Assembly (NCBI RefSeq): GCF_900113955.1
Contig: NZ_FORH01000007.1
Coordinates: 124,001-188,000 of the forward strand
Direction: 5' to 3'
DNA length: 64,000 nucleotides
Source of the DNA: Celeribacter neptunius
GTDB taxonomy: Bacteria > Pseudomonadota > Alphaproteobacteria > Rhodobacterales > Rhodobacteraceae
Shown: piece by piece, positions 51,894 through 60,633 of the stretch
Numbering within the stretch: position 1 is the stretch's first letter
How the letters are laid out: each line of letters begins with the position of its first letter
Notes under the pieces: model-generated
What the model saw: only the letters and a program-made list of their open reading frames with translations
Database searches by the model: none
What the model was told of the DNA's origin: nothing
Translations under genes and position numbers: made by a program

Positions 51894-52685
51894 TTACGCC
51901 CGGTGCGCCCCGTCCGACAGGGATTTCACATAGGCTGCGATCTCTTCGACCGACTTGCCCTGTGCGATCTCGCTGACGATGGCGGAGCCGACGACGGTGC
52001 CATCGGCCACGGCGGCGATTTCCTCGGCCTTCTCCGGCGTGCGCACACCAAAGCCGACGATCACCGGCAGATCGGTCTTGGCCTTGATCCGGGCGACTTC
52101 CGGCGCGACATCGGCGCCCGACGCGGCGGCGGCGCCGGTGGTTCCGGTCACCGAGACGTAATAGACGAAGCCCGAGGTGTTTTCCAAAACCTTCGGCAGG
52201 CGTTTGTCATCGGTCGTCGGCGTCGCCAGACGGATGAAATTCATCCCGGCCTGCTGCGCCGGGATGCAGAGCTCGTCGTCTTCCTCGGGCGGCAGGTCGA
52301 CGATGATCAGCCCGTCGATCCCGGCCTCGACCGCGTCTTTCAGGAACCGGTCGACTCCGCGCGAATAGATCGGGTTGTAATAGCCCATCAGCACGATCGG
52401 GGTGCTGTCGTCGGTCTTGCGGAACGCGGCGGCGAGATCGAGGGTCTTTTGCAGGGTCATGCTCTGATCCAAGGCGCGCTGACCGGCAAGCTGAATGGTC
52501 GGGCCATCGGCCATCGGATCGGTGAAGGGCAGGCCCAGCTCGATGATGTCGACGCCAGCACCCGGCAGGGCCTTGACGATTTCCAGCGATTTCGCCTCAT
52601 CGGGATCGCCCGCCATGACATAGGCGACAAAGGCCTTTTTGCCGGCGGCTTTCAGCTCGGTGAATTTGTCGTCGATCCGTGTCAT
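51894..52685 (-). CDS. trpA: Tryptophan synthase alpha chain
   Basis: The 263-aa TIM-barrel subunit cleaves indole-3-glycerol phosphate. The start is ATG 52685 ([29 protein letters not shown]). The catalytic Glu is in [20 protein letters not shown], the catalytic Asp in [10 protein letters not shown], and the phosphate site includes [12 protein letters not shown] and [17 protein letters not shown]. It is complete and probably active with the TrpB encoded at 36.6 kb. Here it stands apart from other trp genes, convergent with the RidA gene and downstream of a VOC-family gene. Confidence 0.97.
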   Translation of the reverse strand: MTRIDDKFTELKAAGKKAFVAYVMAGDPDEAKSLEIVKALPGAGVDIIELGLPFTDPMADGPTIQLAGQRALDQSMTLQKTLDLAAAFRKTDDSTPIVLMGYYNPIYSRGVDRFLKDAVEAGIDGLIIVDLPPEEDDELCIPAQQAGMNFIRLATPTTDDKRLPKVLENTSGFVYYVSVTGTTGAAAASGADVAPEVARIKAKTDLPVIVGFGVRTPEKAEEIAAVADGTVVGSAIVSEIAQGKSVEEIAAYVKSLSDGAHRA

Positions 52686-52778
52686 TGAGGCGCTCCCCTT
52701 CATGGTCCCGGTGAGGGTCCCAGAGGAAGTGCCCGAAATTGCCGTCCAGCGCAAGGGGCGAGCAAGCCGCCGGAGCGG

Positions 52779-53186
52779 TCAGCCTTGTGCCGGTGCGGTC
52801 ATGATGATCCAGCTGGTGCCGAATTGATCGGTGCACATGCCGAAGCCCGGCGAAAAGAAGGTTGCGCCATACTCCATCTTGATCGTGCCACCCTCGATCA
52901 GCGCCGCAAAGATACGCCGGCCATCGGCGACGCTTTTGGCCTCAACCGAGACGGACACGGAGGATTGCGGCAGGGCCGACATATGGGGCGGATAGTCCGA
53001 GGCCATGAGATCGCCATAGGGCGACATCAGCGCGCTGTGCATCACCGCCTCGGAGGTGTCATAGCCCTCTGGCGCATCGGGCATCTGTTTGTAGCGCATC
53101 AGGTCGAGATCGCCGCCGAGCACTTGTTGATAATAGTGCATCGCCGCTTCGCACTGGCCTTCGAAATGCAGATATGGGGTGATCAT
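52779..53186 (-). CDS. VOC-superfamily protein (PhnB/glyoxalase-like)
   Basis: The 135-aa protein starts at ATG 53186 (MITPYLHFEGQCEAAMHYYQQVLGG) behind GGGAGG. The pattern MHYYQQVLGGDLDLMRYKQMPDAPEG with MHSALMSPYGDLMASDYPP and YGATFFSPGFGMCTDQFGTSWIIM is that of the PhnB/3-demethylubiquinone-like VOC fold. Such proteins bind metal or small molecules; the substrate is unknown. The frame is open far upstream as antisense of ychF, which is not real. It is divergent from ychF and 93 bp upstream of trpA on the same strand. Confidence 0.88.
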   Translation of the reverse strand: MITPYLHFEGQCEAAMHYYQQVLGGDLDLMRYKQMPDAPEGYDTSEAVMHSALMSPYGDLMASDYPPHMSALPQSSVSVSVEAKSVADGRRIFAALIEGGTIKMEYGATFFSPGFGMCTDQFGTSWIIMTAPAQG

Positions 53187-53328
53187 GACAGCCTCCCTTT
53201 TGTCGTTTCCTCGGGCGTTTCCTGCATTCATGCTACGCCCGCGGCACGATTCCCGCCAAGCGCGCCCTTGCGCGCGTGGCATTTGCCGCTTATTCACGCG
53301 GGCGACTTTCAGATCAAAGGAGGCCGGC

Positions 53329-54426
53329 ATGGGCTTCAAAATGGGTATCGTCGGTCTGCCGAATGTCGGCAAATCGACGCTCTTCAACGCGCTCACGAAA
53401 ACCGCCGCCGCGCAGGCGGCGAACTTCCCGTTCTGCACCATCGAACCCAATGTGGGTGACGTGGCCGTGCCCGATCCGCGGCTCGACCAGTTGGCGGAGA
53501 TCGCGGGCTCGAAAACCATCATCCCGACGCGGATGTCCTTTGTCGATATCGCCGGTCTGGTGAAAGGGGCGTCCAAGGGCGAGGGGCTCGGCAACCAGTT
53601 CCTGGCCAATATTCGCGAATGCGACGCCATCGCCCATGTGGTGCGCTGTTTCGAAGACGGTGACGTGACCCATGTCGAGGGCCGGGTCGATCCGGTCGAC
53701 GATGCCCAGGTGATCGAGCTCGAACTGATGTTCGCCGATCTCGAAAGCATTGCCAAACGCCGCGCCAACCTGGTGCGCAAAATCAAGGGCAATGACAAGG
53801 AAGCCAAGCTGCAGGACGAGCTATTGGCCCGGGCGCAGGAAGCCTTGGAGAATGACAAGCCGGCGCGCACGGTCGAGGTCACCGACGAAGAGCGCAAGCA
53901 ATGGAACATGCTGCAGCTTTTGACGCAAAAGCCGATCTTGTACGTCTGCAACGTCGAGGAAGAGAATGCCGCCAAGGGCAATGCCCATTCCGCTGCGGTC
54001 GCCAAGATGGCCGAGGAACAGGGCGCGGGCACGGTGGTGATCTCCGCCAAGATCGAGGAAGAGATTTCCCAGCTTGACGGTGATGAGGCCGAAATGTTCC
54101 TCGAAGAACTGGGCTTGCACGAGGCCGGTCTCGACCGTCTCATTCGCGCGGGTTACGAGCTTTTGCATCTCGAGACCTATTTCACCGTCGGTCCGAAAGA
54201 GGCGCGCGCCTGGACCATCACCAAAGGCACCGCCGCGCCGCAGGCCGCCGGCGTGATCCATGGTGACTTTGAGCGTGGCTTCATCCGCGCCGAGACCATC
54301 GCATTCGACGATTTCATCGCCTGCAAGGGCGAGACGGGCGCCAAGGAAGCCGGCAAGATGCGCGCCGAGGGCAAGAGCTACATCGTGCAGGACGGCGATG
54401 TGATGCACTTCCTGTTCAACACCTGA
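53329..54426 (+). CDS. ychF: Redox-regulated ATPase YchF (OLA1 family)
   Basis: The 365-aa Obg-related P-loop protein starts at ATG 53329 after AAAGGAGG. G1 is GLPNVGKSTLFNAL, NFPFCTIEPNVG follows, G3 is FVDIAGLVKGASKGEGLGN, and the specificity motif is CNVEE, the variant that favours ATP over GTP. The TGS domain fills the C-terminus (ARAWTITKGTAAPQAAGVIHGDFERGFIRAE). It interacts with ribosomes and affects stress responses. It is followed by a strong terminator. Confidence 0.97.
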   Translation: MGFKMGIVGLPNVGKSTLFNALTKTAAAQAANFPFCTIEPNVGDVAVPDPRLDQLAEIAGSKTIIPTRMSFVDIAGLVKGASKGEGLGNQFLANIRECDAIAHVVRCFEDGDVTHVEGRVDPVDDAQVIELELMFADLESIAKRRANLVRKIKGNDKEAKLQDELLARAQEALENDKPARTVEVTDEERKQWNMLQLLTQKPILYVCNVEEENAAKGNAHSAAVAKMAEEQGAGTVVISAKIEEEISQLDGDEAEMFLEELGLHEAGLDRLIRAGYELLHLETYFTVGPKEARAWTITKGTAAPQAAGVIHGDFERGFIRAETIAFDDFIACKGETGAKEAGKMRAEGKSYIVQDGDVMHFLFNT

Positions 54427-54450
54427 GTTCAGGTGATCTTCAGATATTTA

Positions 54451-54481
54451 AAAGTCGCTCCGAAAGGGGCGGCTTTTTTTG
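54451..54481 (+). terminator. Rho-independent terminator after ychF
   Basis: AAAGTCGCTCC pairs with GGGGCGGCTTT around a GAAA loop (two G-U pairs), then a run of T. It is nearly the same as the trpB terminator. Confidence 0.9.
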
Positions 54482-54798
54482 TTTGCAGGCGGGAGGGTGT
54501 GTTGAAGGTGGGGTTAAGCGCTCGGCGGAGATCCCGCCTCTCGGCGCGGAACAAGGCGAAGCCGCCGCGCCTGCGCCTGCCCGTGTCACGTCAAAGGCGT
54601 GCTTTCAGCACGACCGGGCTGGCGCATTGCACCGGCGCACAACAGATTGAGCTTTCGCGGGTTTGGTTGGGATAAAACGATGACCTCGCAGGTTCGAGCG
54701 CCATCCCACGGGCAGGCTTATCACGGCTCAGCGCTTGATCGGCAAGGGCAGCAGGCTCCCGCAAAGCCGACAGGATTTCTGCCCGCACCTCGTGCGTC
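54482..54798. repeat. Intergenic region with copy B of the dispersed repeat
   Basis: No gene is convincing here. Positions 54543-54575 equal the reverse complement of 14547-14579 over 33 bases. A diverged block at about 54635-54716 matches the reverse complement of about 14407-14484, and a GTGCTTTCAGCAC hairpin lies between. The copy is inverted relative to the one at 14.4 kb. Confidence 0.6.
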
Positions 54799-56196
54799 TC
54801 ACATCAGCTTGCGCATCATTTTGAGCGCGCGTTTGCGCCAGCCTTTGAACGGCGGTTCCGCCAGTGCCATGCCGTTCCATTTCGCCTGCCGCACCACGGG
54901 TTTCAGATGCGAGAACGTCTCGAACCCGTAGCGGCCATGGTAACGCCCCTGGCCGGAAGCGCCGACGCCGCCGAAGGGCAGCGAGCCAAAGCCGACATGG
55001 ATCGCCGTGTCATTCACCGTCACCCCGCCCGACAGCGAGCGGGCGAGCCAGAGATCCTGCTCCGCGCGCTCCTCGGCAAAGACATAGAGCGCCAGCGGGT
55101 GATCGCGGCCGGCCACAAATTCCAGCGCCTCCTTCGGATCGTCATAGGGGATGAGCGGCAGGACGGGGCCGAAGATTTCCTCCTGCATCAGCGCGATGTC
55201 CTGCGGCGGGTCGAGCACCAGGGTGGGGGCGAATTTGCGGGTGTTGCCAGCCTCGCCCTCGAGCCGGAAAATCTTCGCTCCGCGTTCCTCGGCCTCTTTC
55301 ACCATCGCGTTCAGCCGCGCCAGGTGACGGTCCGAGACGACGGCGGCGTAATCCGCGCTCTCCGGTCCGTCAGGGAAGAAATGCATGAAAGCCCCCATGA
55401 TCGCATCCGACATGGGCAGCATTTTCTTGCGCGGCACCAAGACGTAATCCGGCGCGACACAGACCTGGCCGGCATTCATCGCCTTACCCCAGGCGATCCG
55501 CCGTCCGGCGCGGTCGAGATCGGCGCTGGGCATGACGACGGCGGGGCTCTTGCCGCCAAGCTCCAGAGTGACGGGGGTGAGGTTCTTCGCCGCGGCCTCG
55601 GCGACCTTGCGGCCCACGCCGGTCGAGCCGGTGAAGAACAGATGATCAAAGGGCAGGGCGGAGAAGGCCGCGGCCACCTCCGGTCCGCCCAGAACGGTGG
55701 CGACCTCTTCCTCGGTAAAGGCATCCTCGATCAGGCTGGCCAGTTCCTCGGAGGTGCGCGGGGTGAGTTCCGAGGGTTTCAGGATCACCCGGTTGCCTGC
55801 GGCAAGCGCTGCGACCATCGGCGCCAGCGCCAGCTGCACCGGAAAGTTCCAGGGCGAGATGATGCCCACCACGCCGAGCGGTTGCGGATGAGTCTCGGCC
55901 CGGGCCGGCTTGTAGATCAGCGGCACAGGTGCGCGCCGGATCTTCATCCAGCGTTTCAGATGGCGCTTGGCATGGCGGATCTCGCCCAGCACCAGATCGA
56001 CATCATAGACCCTGCTTTCGATGTCCGGCCGGTAAGAGAAATCCTCGGAGATGGCCGCGATCAGACGCGGTTCCGAGGCGAGAAGCGCGTTGGTCAGCCG
56101 CTCGAGCCGGTCCAGCCGGGTCTCGAGCTCGACCACCGGGGAAAGGCGCTGTGCCGCCTGCTGGTGCGCCAAAATATCCTTGAGTGCTTGTGTCAT
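54799..56196 (-). CDS. Coniferyl aldehyde dehydrogenase-like ALDH
   Basis: The 465-aa protein (MTQALKDILAHQQAAQRLSPVVE) is an NAD(P)+-dependent aldehyde dehydrogenase. VGIISPWNFPVQLALAPMVAALAAGN forms the cofactor cleft, FFTGSTGVGRKVA the loop, LELGGKSPAVVM the catalytic Glu and AMNAGQVCVAPDYVLVP the catalytic Cys. The length and RAPVPLIYKPARAE region fit the coniferyl-aldehyde group, which oxidises aromatic aldehydes, though fatty aldehydes are also possible substrates. It stands alone; neighbours are ychF (convergent) and the UDP-glucose dehydrogenase gene. Confidence 0.88.
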   Translation of the reverse strand: MTQALKDILAHQQAAQRLSPVVELETRLDRLERLTNALLASEPRLIAAISEDFSYRPDIESRVYDVDLVLGEIRHAKRHLKRWMKIRRAPVPLIYKPARAETHPQPLGVVGIISPWNFPVQLALAPMVAALAAGNRVILKPSELTPRTSEELASLIEDAFTEEEVATVLGGPEVAAAFSALPFDHLFFTGSTGVGRKVAEAAAKNLTPVTLELGGKSPAVVMPSADLDRAGRRIAWGKAMNAGQVCVAPDYVLVPRKKMLPMSDAIMGAFMHFFPDGPESADYAAVVSDRHLARLNAMVKEAEERGAKIFRLEGEAGNTRKFAPTLVLDPPQDIALMQEEIFGPVLPLIPYDDPKEALEFVAGRDHPLALYVFAEERAEQDLWLARSLSGGVTVNDTAIHVGFGSLPFGGVGASGQGRYHGRYGFETFSHLKPVVRQAKWNGMALAEPPFKGWRKRALKMMRKLM

Positions 56197-56654
56197 GCCC
56201 GCCTCCCGCGTGTTTCCGGCATTGAGCCAGAAAAACGCGGCAAGAGAAAGGCCAGCCGTTCAGATGTCGATCAGAATGGACGCAGCGTCTGGCCCAGCAG
56301 CATCCGGCACAAAGTGGCGCGGACGCCGTTGCGCGAGGGTTCCCAGAGGCAGCCCAGGACAAAGGAAAGCGGTCGTATCTCGGTCATCTCTCAGGTCCCC
56401 ACATCGCCTGATCTCCAAATCACGCGGTCGTGATATGGGGGGAATGTCTCGTTTGCGTGACAGGGGATTTCAGGATTTGTGACATTGCGGGCAGAACTGG
56501 TGCATCGCATGGTCATGATCGAGGTGGGCGGTGCGTGCCGGATTTGCCGCAAGTTCACAAAGTTTGCCCGCAGGCTCTGGCAGCAGGCAAGGGCTTCCTC
56601 TACCACTCTGTTTGAGGCAAACTCGCCGCAAGCCACTGGCGTATAGGAGAGATC
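56197..56654. other. Intergenic region, possible 38-codon ORF
   Basis: These 458 bp separate the aldehyde dehydrogenase gene from ugd. The only candidate is a minus-strand ORF at 56271-56387 (MTEIRPLSFVLGCLWEPSRN), 38 codons, without a good ribosome-binding site or known relatives. The ugd promoter should lie in the right half. No RNA gene is evident. Confidence 0.35.
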
Positions 56655-57821
56655 ATGAAGATTGCGATTGCAGGTATTGGCTATGTCGGCCTGTCGAATG
56701 CGGTGTTGCTGTCCCAGAATCACGAGGTGACGGCGGTGGATATTTCCGAAGATCGGGTGGCGATGCTCAACGCGCGCAAGAGCCCGATCGTCGATGCCGA
56801 GCTCGAGGATTTTCTGGCGCATAAGGAACTGAACCTGACCGCGACGACGGACGGGGATGCGGCCTATAAGGACGCGGATTTCGTCATTGTCGCCACGCCC
56901 ACGAATTACGATACCGCAACGCATTATTTCGACACCTCCTCGGTGGAAAAGGTCATCTTGCAGGTGATCCATGAGAACGAGCACGCGACCATCGTGATCA
57001 AATCGACCATTCCGGTCGGCTTCGTGACCCGCATCCGCGAGGAATTCGACACCGATCAGGTGATCTTCTCGCCGGAATTCCTGCGCGAAGGCCGCGCGCT
57101 TTACGACAACCTGCATCCCTCAAGGATCATCGTCGGCGAGCGCAGCGCGCGGGCGGAGACCTTTGCCAACCTGCTGCTCGAAGGCGCGCAGGACAAGGAT
57201 GTGCCGGTGCTGTTCACCGATGCGGACGAGGCGGAGGCGATCAAGCTTTTCGCCAACACCTATCTCGCGATGCGGGTGGCGTTTTTCAACGAGCTCGACA
57301 GCTACGCGATGTCGCGCGGCATGGACACACGCCAGATCATCGACGGTGTCTCGCTCGATCCGCGGATCGGCAATCACTACAACAACCCATCCTTCGGCTA
57401 TGGCGGCTATTGCCTGCCGAAAGACACCAAACAGCTCCTTGCGAACTATTCCGAAGTGCCGCAGAACCTGATTGCCGCCATCGTCGACACCAATCACACG
57501 CGCAAGGATTTCCTCGCCGATCAGATCATCGCCAAACGCCCCAAAGTGGTCGGGGTCTATCGTCTGGTGATGAAGGCCGGGTCGGACAATTTCCGCCAAT
57601 CCTCGATTCAGGGCATCATGAAACGTGTGAAGGCCAAGGGGATCGAGGTGATCGTCTACGAACCGGTGATGGAAGAGGACGATTTCTTCGGCTCGCGCGT
57701 GGTACGTGATCTCGATGCTTTCAAGCGCGAGGCGGATGTGATCGTTGCAAACCGGATGACCGACGAGATCGCGGATGTGCCCGACAAGATTTTCACCCGC
57801 GACCTGTTCCACGCCGACTGA
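56655..57821 (+). CDS. ugd: UDP-glucose 6-dehydrogenase
   Basis: The 388-aa enzyme oxidises UDP-glucose to UDP-glucuronate. N-terminal Rossmann motif [25 protein letters not shown], and [25 protein letters not shown] are family marks. The catalytic Cys is in [19 protein letters not shown] at about 255. The short C-terminal domain fits the bacterial type. The next gene, 24 bp downstream, encodes the epimerase that uses its product, so together they make UDP-galacturonate for capsule, exopolysaccharide or LPS. Confidence 0.95.
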   Translation: MKIAIAGIGYVGLSNAVLLSQNHEVTAVDISEDRVAMLNARKSPIVDAELEDFLAHKELNLTATTDGDAAYKDADFVIVATPTNYDTATHYFDTSSVEKVILQVIHENEHATIVIKSTIPVGFVTRIREEFDTDQVIFSPEFLREGRALYDNLHPSRIIVGERSARAETFANLLLEGAQDKDVPVLFTDADEAEAIKLFANTYLAMRVAFFNELDSYAMSRGMDTRQIIDGVSLDPRIGNHYNNPSFGYGGYCLPKDTKQLLANYSEVPQNLIAAIVDTNHTRKDFLADQIIAKRPKVVGVYRLVMKAGSDNFRQSSIQGIMKRVKAKGIEVIVYEPVMEEDDFFGSRVVRDLDAFKREADVIVANRMTDEIADVPDKIFTRDLFHAD

Positions 57822-57845
57822 TCCGCTTCGCCTGAGGAAATATCC

Positions 57846-58856
57846 ATGCCCACAGCTCTCGTCACCGGCGCCGCCGGCTTTATCGGTTCTTTCGTCTGCC
57901 GCACTCTGTTGGAGGAGGGCTGGCGGGTGATCGGTCTCGACTGCCTGTCGGATTATTACGACGTGGCGCTCAAGGAGCGGCGCGAAGAGACGTTGATGGC
58001 GTATGAGGGCTACCGTTCGGTCCACGACAAGGTGGAGGCCCCCGGGCTTCTGATGTCCTTGTTCGAAGAGGAAAAGCCCGATGTGGTGGTCCATCTCGCC
58101 GCCCAGGCGGGAGTGCGTTATTCGATCGAGAACCCGCGGTCGTACCTCGAGAGCAATATCATCGGCACGTTTGAGTTGCTGGAAGCGGCACGGGCCCATC
58201 CGCCGAAACACATGCTTCTGGCCTCGACCTCCTCGGCCTATGGCGCCAACACCGTCATGCCCTATCAGGAGACGGTCAAAGCCGATCATCAGATGTCGTT
58301 CTATGCCGCGACCAAGAAATCGACCGAGAGCATGGCGCATAGCTATGCCCATCTCTTCGATCTGCCGATCACCATGTTCCGGTTCTTCACCGTCTATGGT
58401 CCCTGGGGGCGGCCCGACATGGCGCTGTTCAAATTCACCAAGGCCATTTTGGAAGACAAGCCCATCGACGTGTATAATTACGGCGATATGAAACGCGATT
58501 TCACCTATGTCGAAGACTTGGTATATGCCATCCGCCTGTTGATCGACGCGGTGCCGGTGCGTCCCGAGGACGGCGTGGTCGAAGAGGGCGATAGCCTGTC
58601 GCCCGTGGCGCCGTTCCGGGTGGTCAATATCGGCAATAACGACGCGGTGCAGCTCACTGATTTCATCAAGGCGATCGAGGATGCGACGGGCAAAACCGCC
58701 GAGCGCAACCTGATGCCGATGCAGCCCGGTGATGTGCCGGCCACCTGGGCCGATGCCTCGCTTTTGACAAAGCTGACAGGATACGCCCCGAAAACCGCGG
58801 TGCCCGAGGGCGTGGCCAGTTTCGTGCGCTGGTACCGGCAGTATTACTACGCGTGA
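57846..58856 (+). CDS. UDP-glucuronate 4-epimerase
   Basis: The 336-aa SDR-family epimerase (MPTALVTGAAGFIGSFVCRTLLEEG) has the NAD+ motif GAAGFIG and the catalytic Tyr-Lys in SFYAATKKSTE at about 160. DCLSDYYDVALKERRE near residue 35 and FRFFTVYGPWGRPDMALFKFTKAIL are hallmarks of the GAE-type UDP-glucuronate epimerases. It lies 24 bp after ugd, giving UDP-galacturonate for surface polysaccharides. No glycosyltransferase or export gene follows; instead a tRNA gene comes next. Confidence 0.93.
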   Translation: MPTALVTGAAGFIGSFVCRTLLEEGWRVIGLDCLSDYYDVALKERREETLMAYEGYRSVHDKVEAPGLLMSLFEEEKPDVVVHLAAQAGVRYSIENPRSYLESNIIGTFELLEAARAHPPKHMLLASTSSAYGANTVMPYQETVKADHQMSFYAATKKSTESMAHSYAHLFDLPITMFRFFTVYGPWGRPDMALFKFTKAILEDKPIDVYNYGDMKRDFTYVEDLVYAIRLLIDAVPVRPEDGVVEEGDSLSPVAPFRVVNIGNNDAVQLTDFIKAIEDATGKTAERNLMPMQPGDVPATWADASLLTKLTGYAPKTAVPEGVASFVRWYRQYYYA

Positions 58857-58933
58857 CGCCCAAGGCTTTGCGTAAGAATCTGGAGCAAGATTTAGACTTG
58901 TGTCTCTGTAACGCCTCCATTACACGGGTCGAC

Positions 58934-59023
58934 GGAGACGTGGCCGAGTGGTCGAAGGCGCTCCCCTGCTAAGGGAGTAGGCGGGAAACCGTCTCGAGGG
59001 TTCGAATCCCTTCGTCTCCGCCA
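58934..59023 (+). tRNA. tRNA-Ser (anticodon GCU)
   Basis: The acceptor arms GGAGACG and CGTCTCC pair, followed by discriminator G and an encoded CCA. D-arm TGGCCGAGTGGTCGAAGGC, anticodon stem CTCCC/GGGAG with GCT at 58968-58970, a long variable arm and a TTCGAAT T-loop complete a class II serine tRNA. It reads AGC and AGU codons. Confidence 0.97.
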
Positions 59024-59516
59024 TTAAATTCACCCATAGCGTTGAATTTAGGTGATTTTTATGGAAATGAAAAATCCCTCCCCTTTGATCCCTTTCTTGA
59101 TTTCGTGCCCGGGTTTGGGACGTTCCACGCCGGGTTGATGTCACGCAAAGGAAGGCTGGCGGAGATGGGATCGCACGCGGATTCTCGGCTGCCGGCAAAG
59201 ATGGAGCCAAGGGAGATCTTGAGTTGGAACAAAACTTCGATGGACGGCCAGCTCCGTGACGAACCGGATTTCCCGGTGTCTGCGCGTCTTGGCGTCTGCA
59301 GCATGCGCTGGCGAGAGGGGGGGATCGGAGGTTTCATCAGACGCTTGTCGCATGCCTGTGGCTTTTGGGGGGATTGATCCGAAGTTGTCCCAAACTGCAT
59401 CGAAAGGCGGGGTATTTCCCCGCCTTTGTTTGTGTCGGCAGCCTTGCCATCATTCGCCAAAAGGCGAGCAGGGGGCTGGCCCGCGGTTGCCTCATCGGTG
59501 CCCTGTCCGATCCGGC
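59024..59516. other. Region downstream of tRNA-Ser without a clear gene
   Basis: A small dyad (TAAATTCA/TGAATTTA, 59025-59050) followed by TTTTT may end the tRNA transcript. Frames further on have no family resemblance. I saw no duplicated tRNA 3' end and no integrase, so there is no evidence for an integrated island here. Confidence 0.45.
59403..59431. terminator. Terminator-like hairpin near the end of the alcohol dehydrogenase gene
   Basis: AAAGGCGGGG and CCCCGCCTTT pair perfectly around TATTT; the flanks are weakly A- and T-rich. It lies about 90 bp beyond the minus-strand dehydrogenase stop and could serve either strand. Confidence 0.65.
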
Positions 59517-60569
59517 CTAATCCGGTGCTTTGACGAGGATCTTCACTTGTGATTTCTCCGACACGAGAGCCTCGAACCCCTGATCGACGATCTCGTTGAT
59601 CGAGATGCGTTTGGTCACCAGCTTGTCGGCGCTGAAATAGCCCTGGGTCATGAGTTCCATCACCGCCGGATAGATGTTGCGATAGGCGATGGTGCCCAAA
59701 AGCTGGCGTTCCTTCAAGACGGCGGTGTTGGGCTGGAACGCGGCCTCGCCTTCCCAGATCGAGACGATCAGGGTCTGGCCTTCGTGCTTTGTACTGTCGA
59801 TACATTGCGGCAGAACCCGCGGCACGCCTGTCACTTCGAAGGCCACATGAACGCCACCGGTCGCCGCGCGGATCGTTTCCACGGGATCGGTCGTCACCGG
59901 GTCGATGGCGCTGGTGGCGCCCAGTTCCAGTGCCTTTTGACGGCGCTCCGGCGAGGGTTCGACGACATGGATCTGGGCTGCGCCGGCGACGCGCAGGGCC
60001 TCTACCACCAAAAGACCGATCGGCCCGGCGCCGAAGACCGCGGCCGTGTCGCCCGCCTTGATCTTTGACATCCGCACCGCATGGAGCGCCACCGCCGCCG
60101 GTTCGACCAGCGCGCCCTGTTCCATCGACAGGGCGTCGGGCATTTTGTGGACCATGCGGGCGGGCACCACCGAGGTCGCCGCGAAACCGCCATGGCCGCC
60201 CGAAAGCCCGACGAACCCGAGACTGTCGCAGAGGTTGTATTTGCCCTCATGGCAGGCGGGGCAGGTGCCGCAAGCAAAGATCGGTTCGATGGCGACACGG
60301 TCTCCGAGGCTCAACCCGGTCACGCCCGCACCCAATTCGGTGATCTCGCCACAATATTCGTGACCCATGGTGATCGGCGCCTTGTCACGGCTCAGCGGGT
60401 GGGTCTCATCGACCGGGATAAAGATCGGCCCGGCGAGATATTCATGCAGGTCGCTGCCGCAGATGCCGGTCCAGGCGACCTTGATCGCGACCTCTCCGGG
60501 ACCGGGGGTCGGGGTGTCGATGTCTTCGACGCGAATGTCCTTCACGCCATGCCAACGTGCGGCTTTCAT
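59517..60569 (-). CDS. Zinc-dependent alcohol dehydrogenase, 2,3-butanediol dehydrogenase-like
   Basis: The 350-aa MDR-family protein (MKAARWHGVKDIRVEDIDTPTPGPGEVAIKV) has catalytic-zinc ligands in TGICGSDLHEYLAGP and MGHEYCGEI. The structural-zinc cysteines are in CGTCPACHEGKYNLC and the NAD motif in AAVFGAGPIGLLVVEALRVAG. The DLHEYLAGPIFIP stretch is typical of (R,R)-butanediol/acetoin dehydrogenases. It follows the FAD monooxygenase gene by 64 bp, downstream of an AcoR-like regulator, so it likely oxidises an alcohol or diol in a shared catabolic pathway. Confidence 0.88.
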   Translation of the reverse strand: MKAARWHGVKDIRVEDIDTPTPGPGEVAIKVAWTGICGSDLHEYLAGPIFIPVDETHPLSRDKAPITMGHEYCGEITELGAGVTGLSLGDRVAIEPIFACGTCPACHEGKYNLCDSLGFVGLSGGHGGFAATSVVPARMVHKMPDALSMEQGALVEPAAVALHAVRMSKIKAGDTAAVFGAGPIGLLVVEALRVAGAAQIHVVEPSPERRQKALELGATSAIDPVTTDPVETIRAATGGVHVAFEVTGVPRVLPQCIDSTKHEGQTLIVSIWEGEAAFQPNTAVLKERQLLGTIAYRNIYPAVMELMTQGYFSADKLVTKRISINEIVDQGFEALVSEKSQVKILVKAPD

Positions 60570-60633
60570 GAGAGTCTCCTTGATATGTGATGAGAGATGC
60601 CCCCGGCCGCACGGGCCGGGGGCGTGGCCCGGA

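Noticed and set aside
56271-56387. A 38-codon minus-strand ORF as a real small protein
   Set aside because: It has no good ribosome-binding site and no recognised relatives; it is mentioned only in the region description.
58920-59210. Minus-strand ORF running across the tRNA-Ser gene
   Set aside because: Its GFEPSRRF-type sequence is the usual spurious translation of a tRNA antisense strand.
58934-59516. tRNA-Ser as an integration site for a genomic island
   Set aside because: No integrase gene and no repeated tRNA 3' end were seen downstream within the window.
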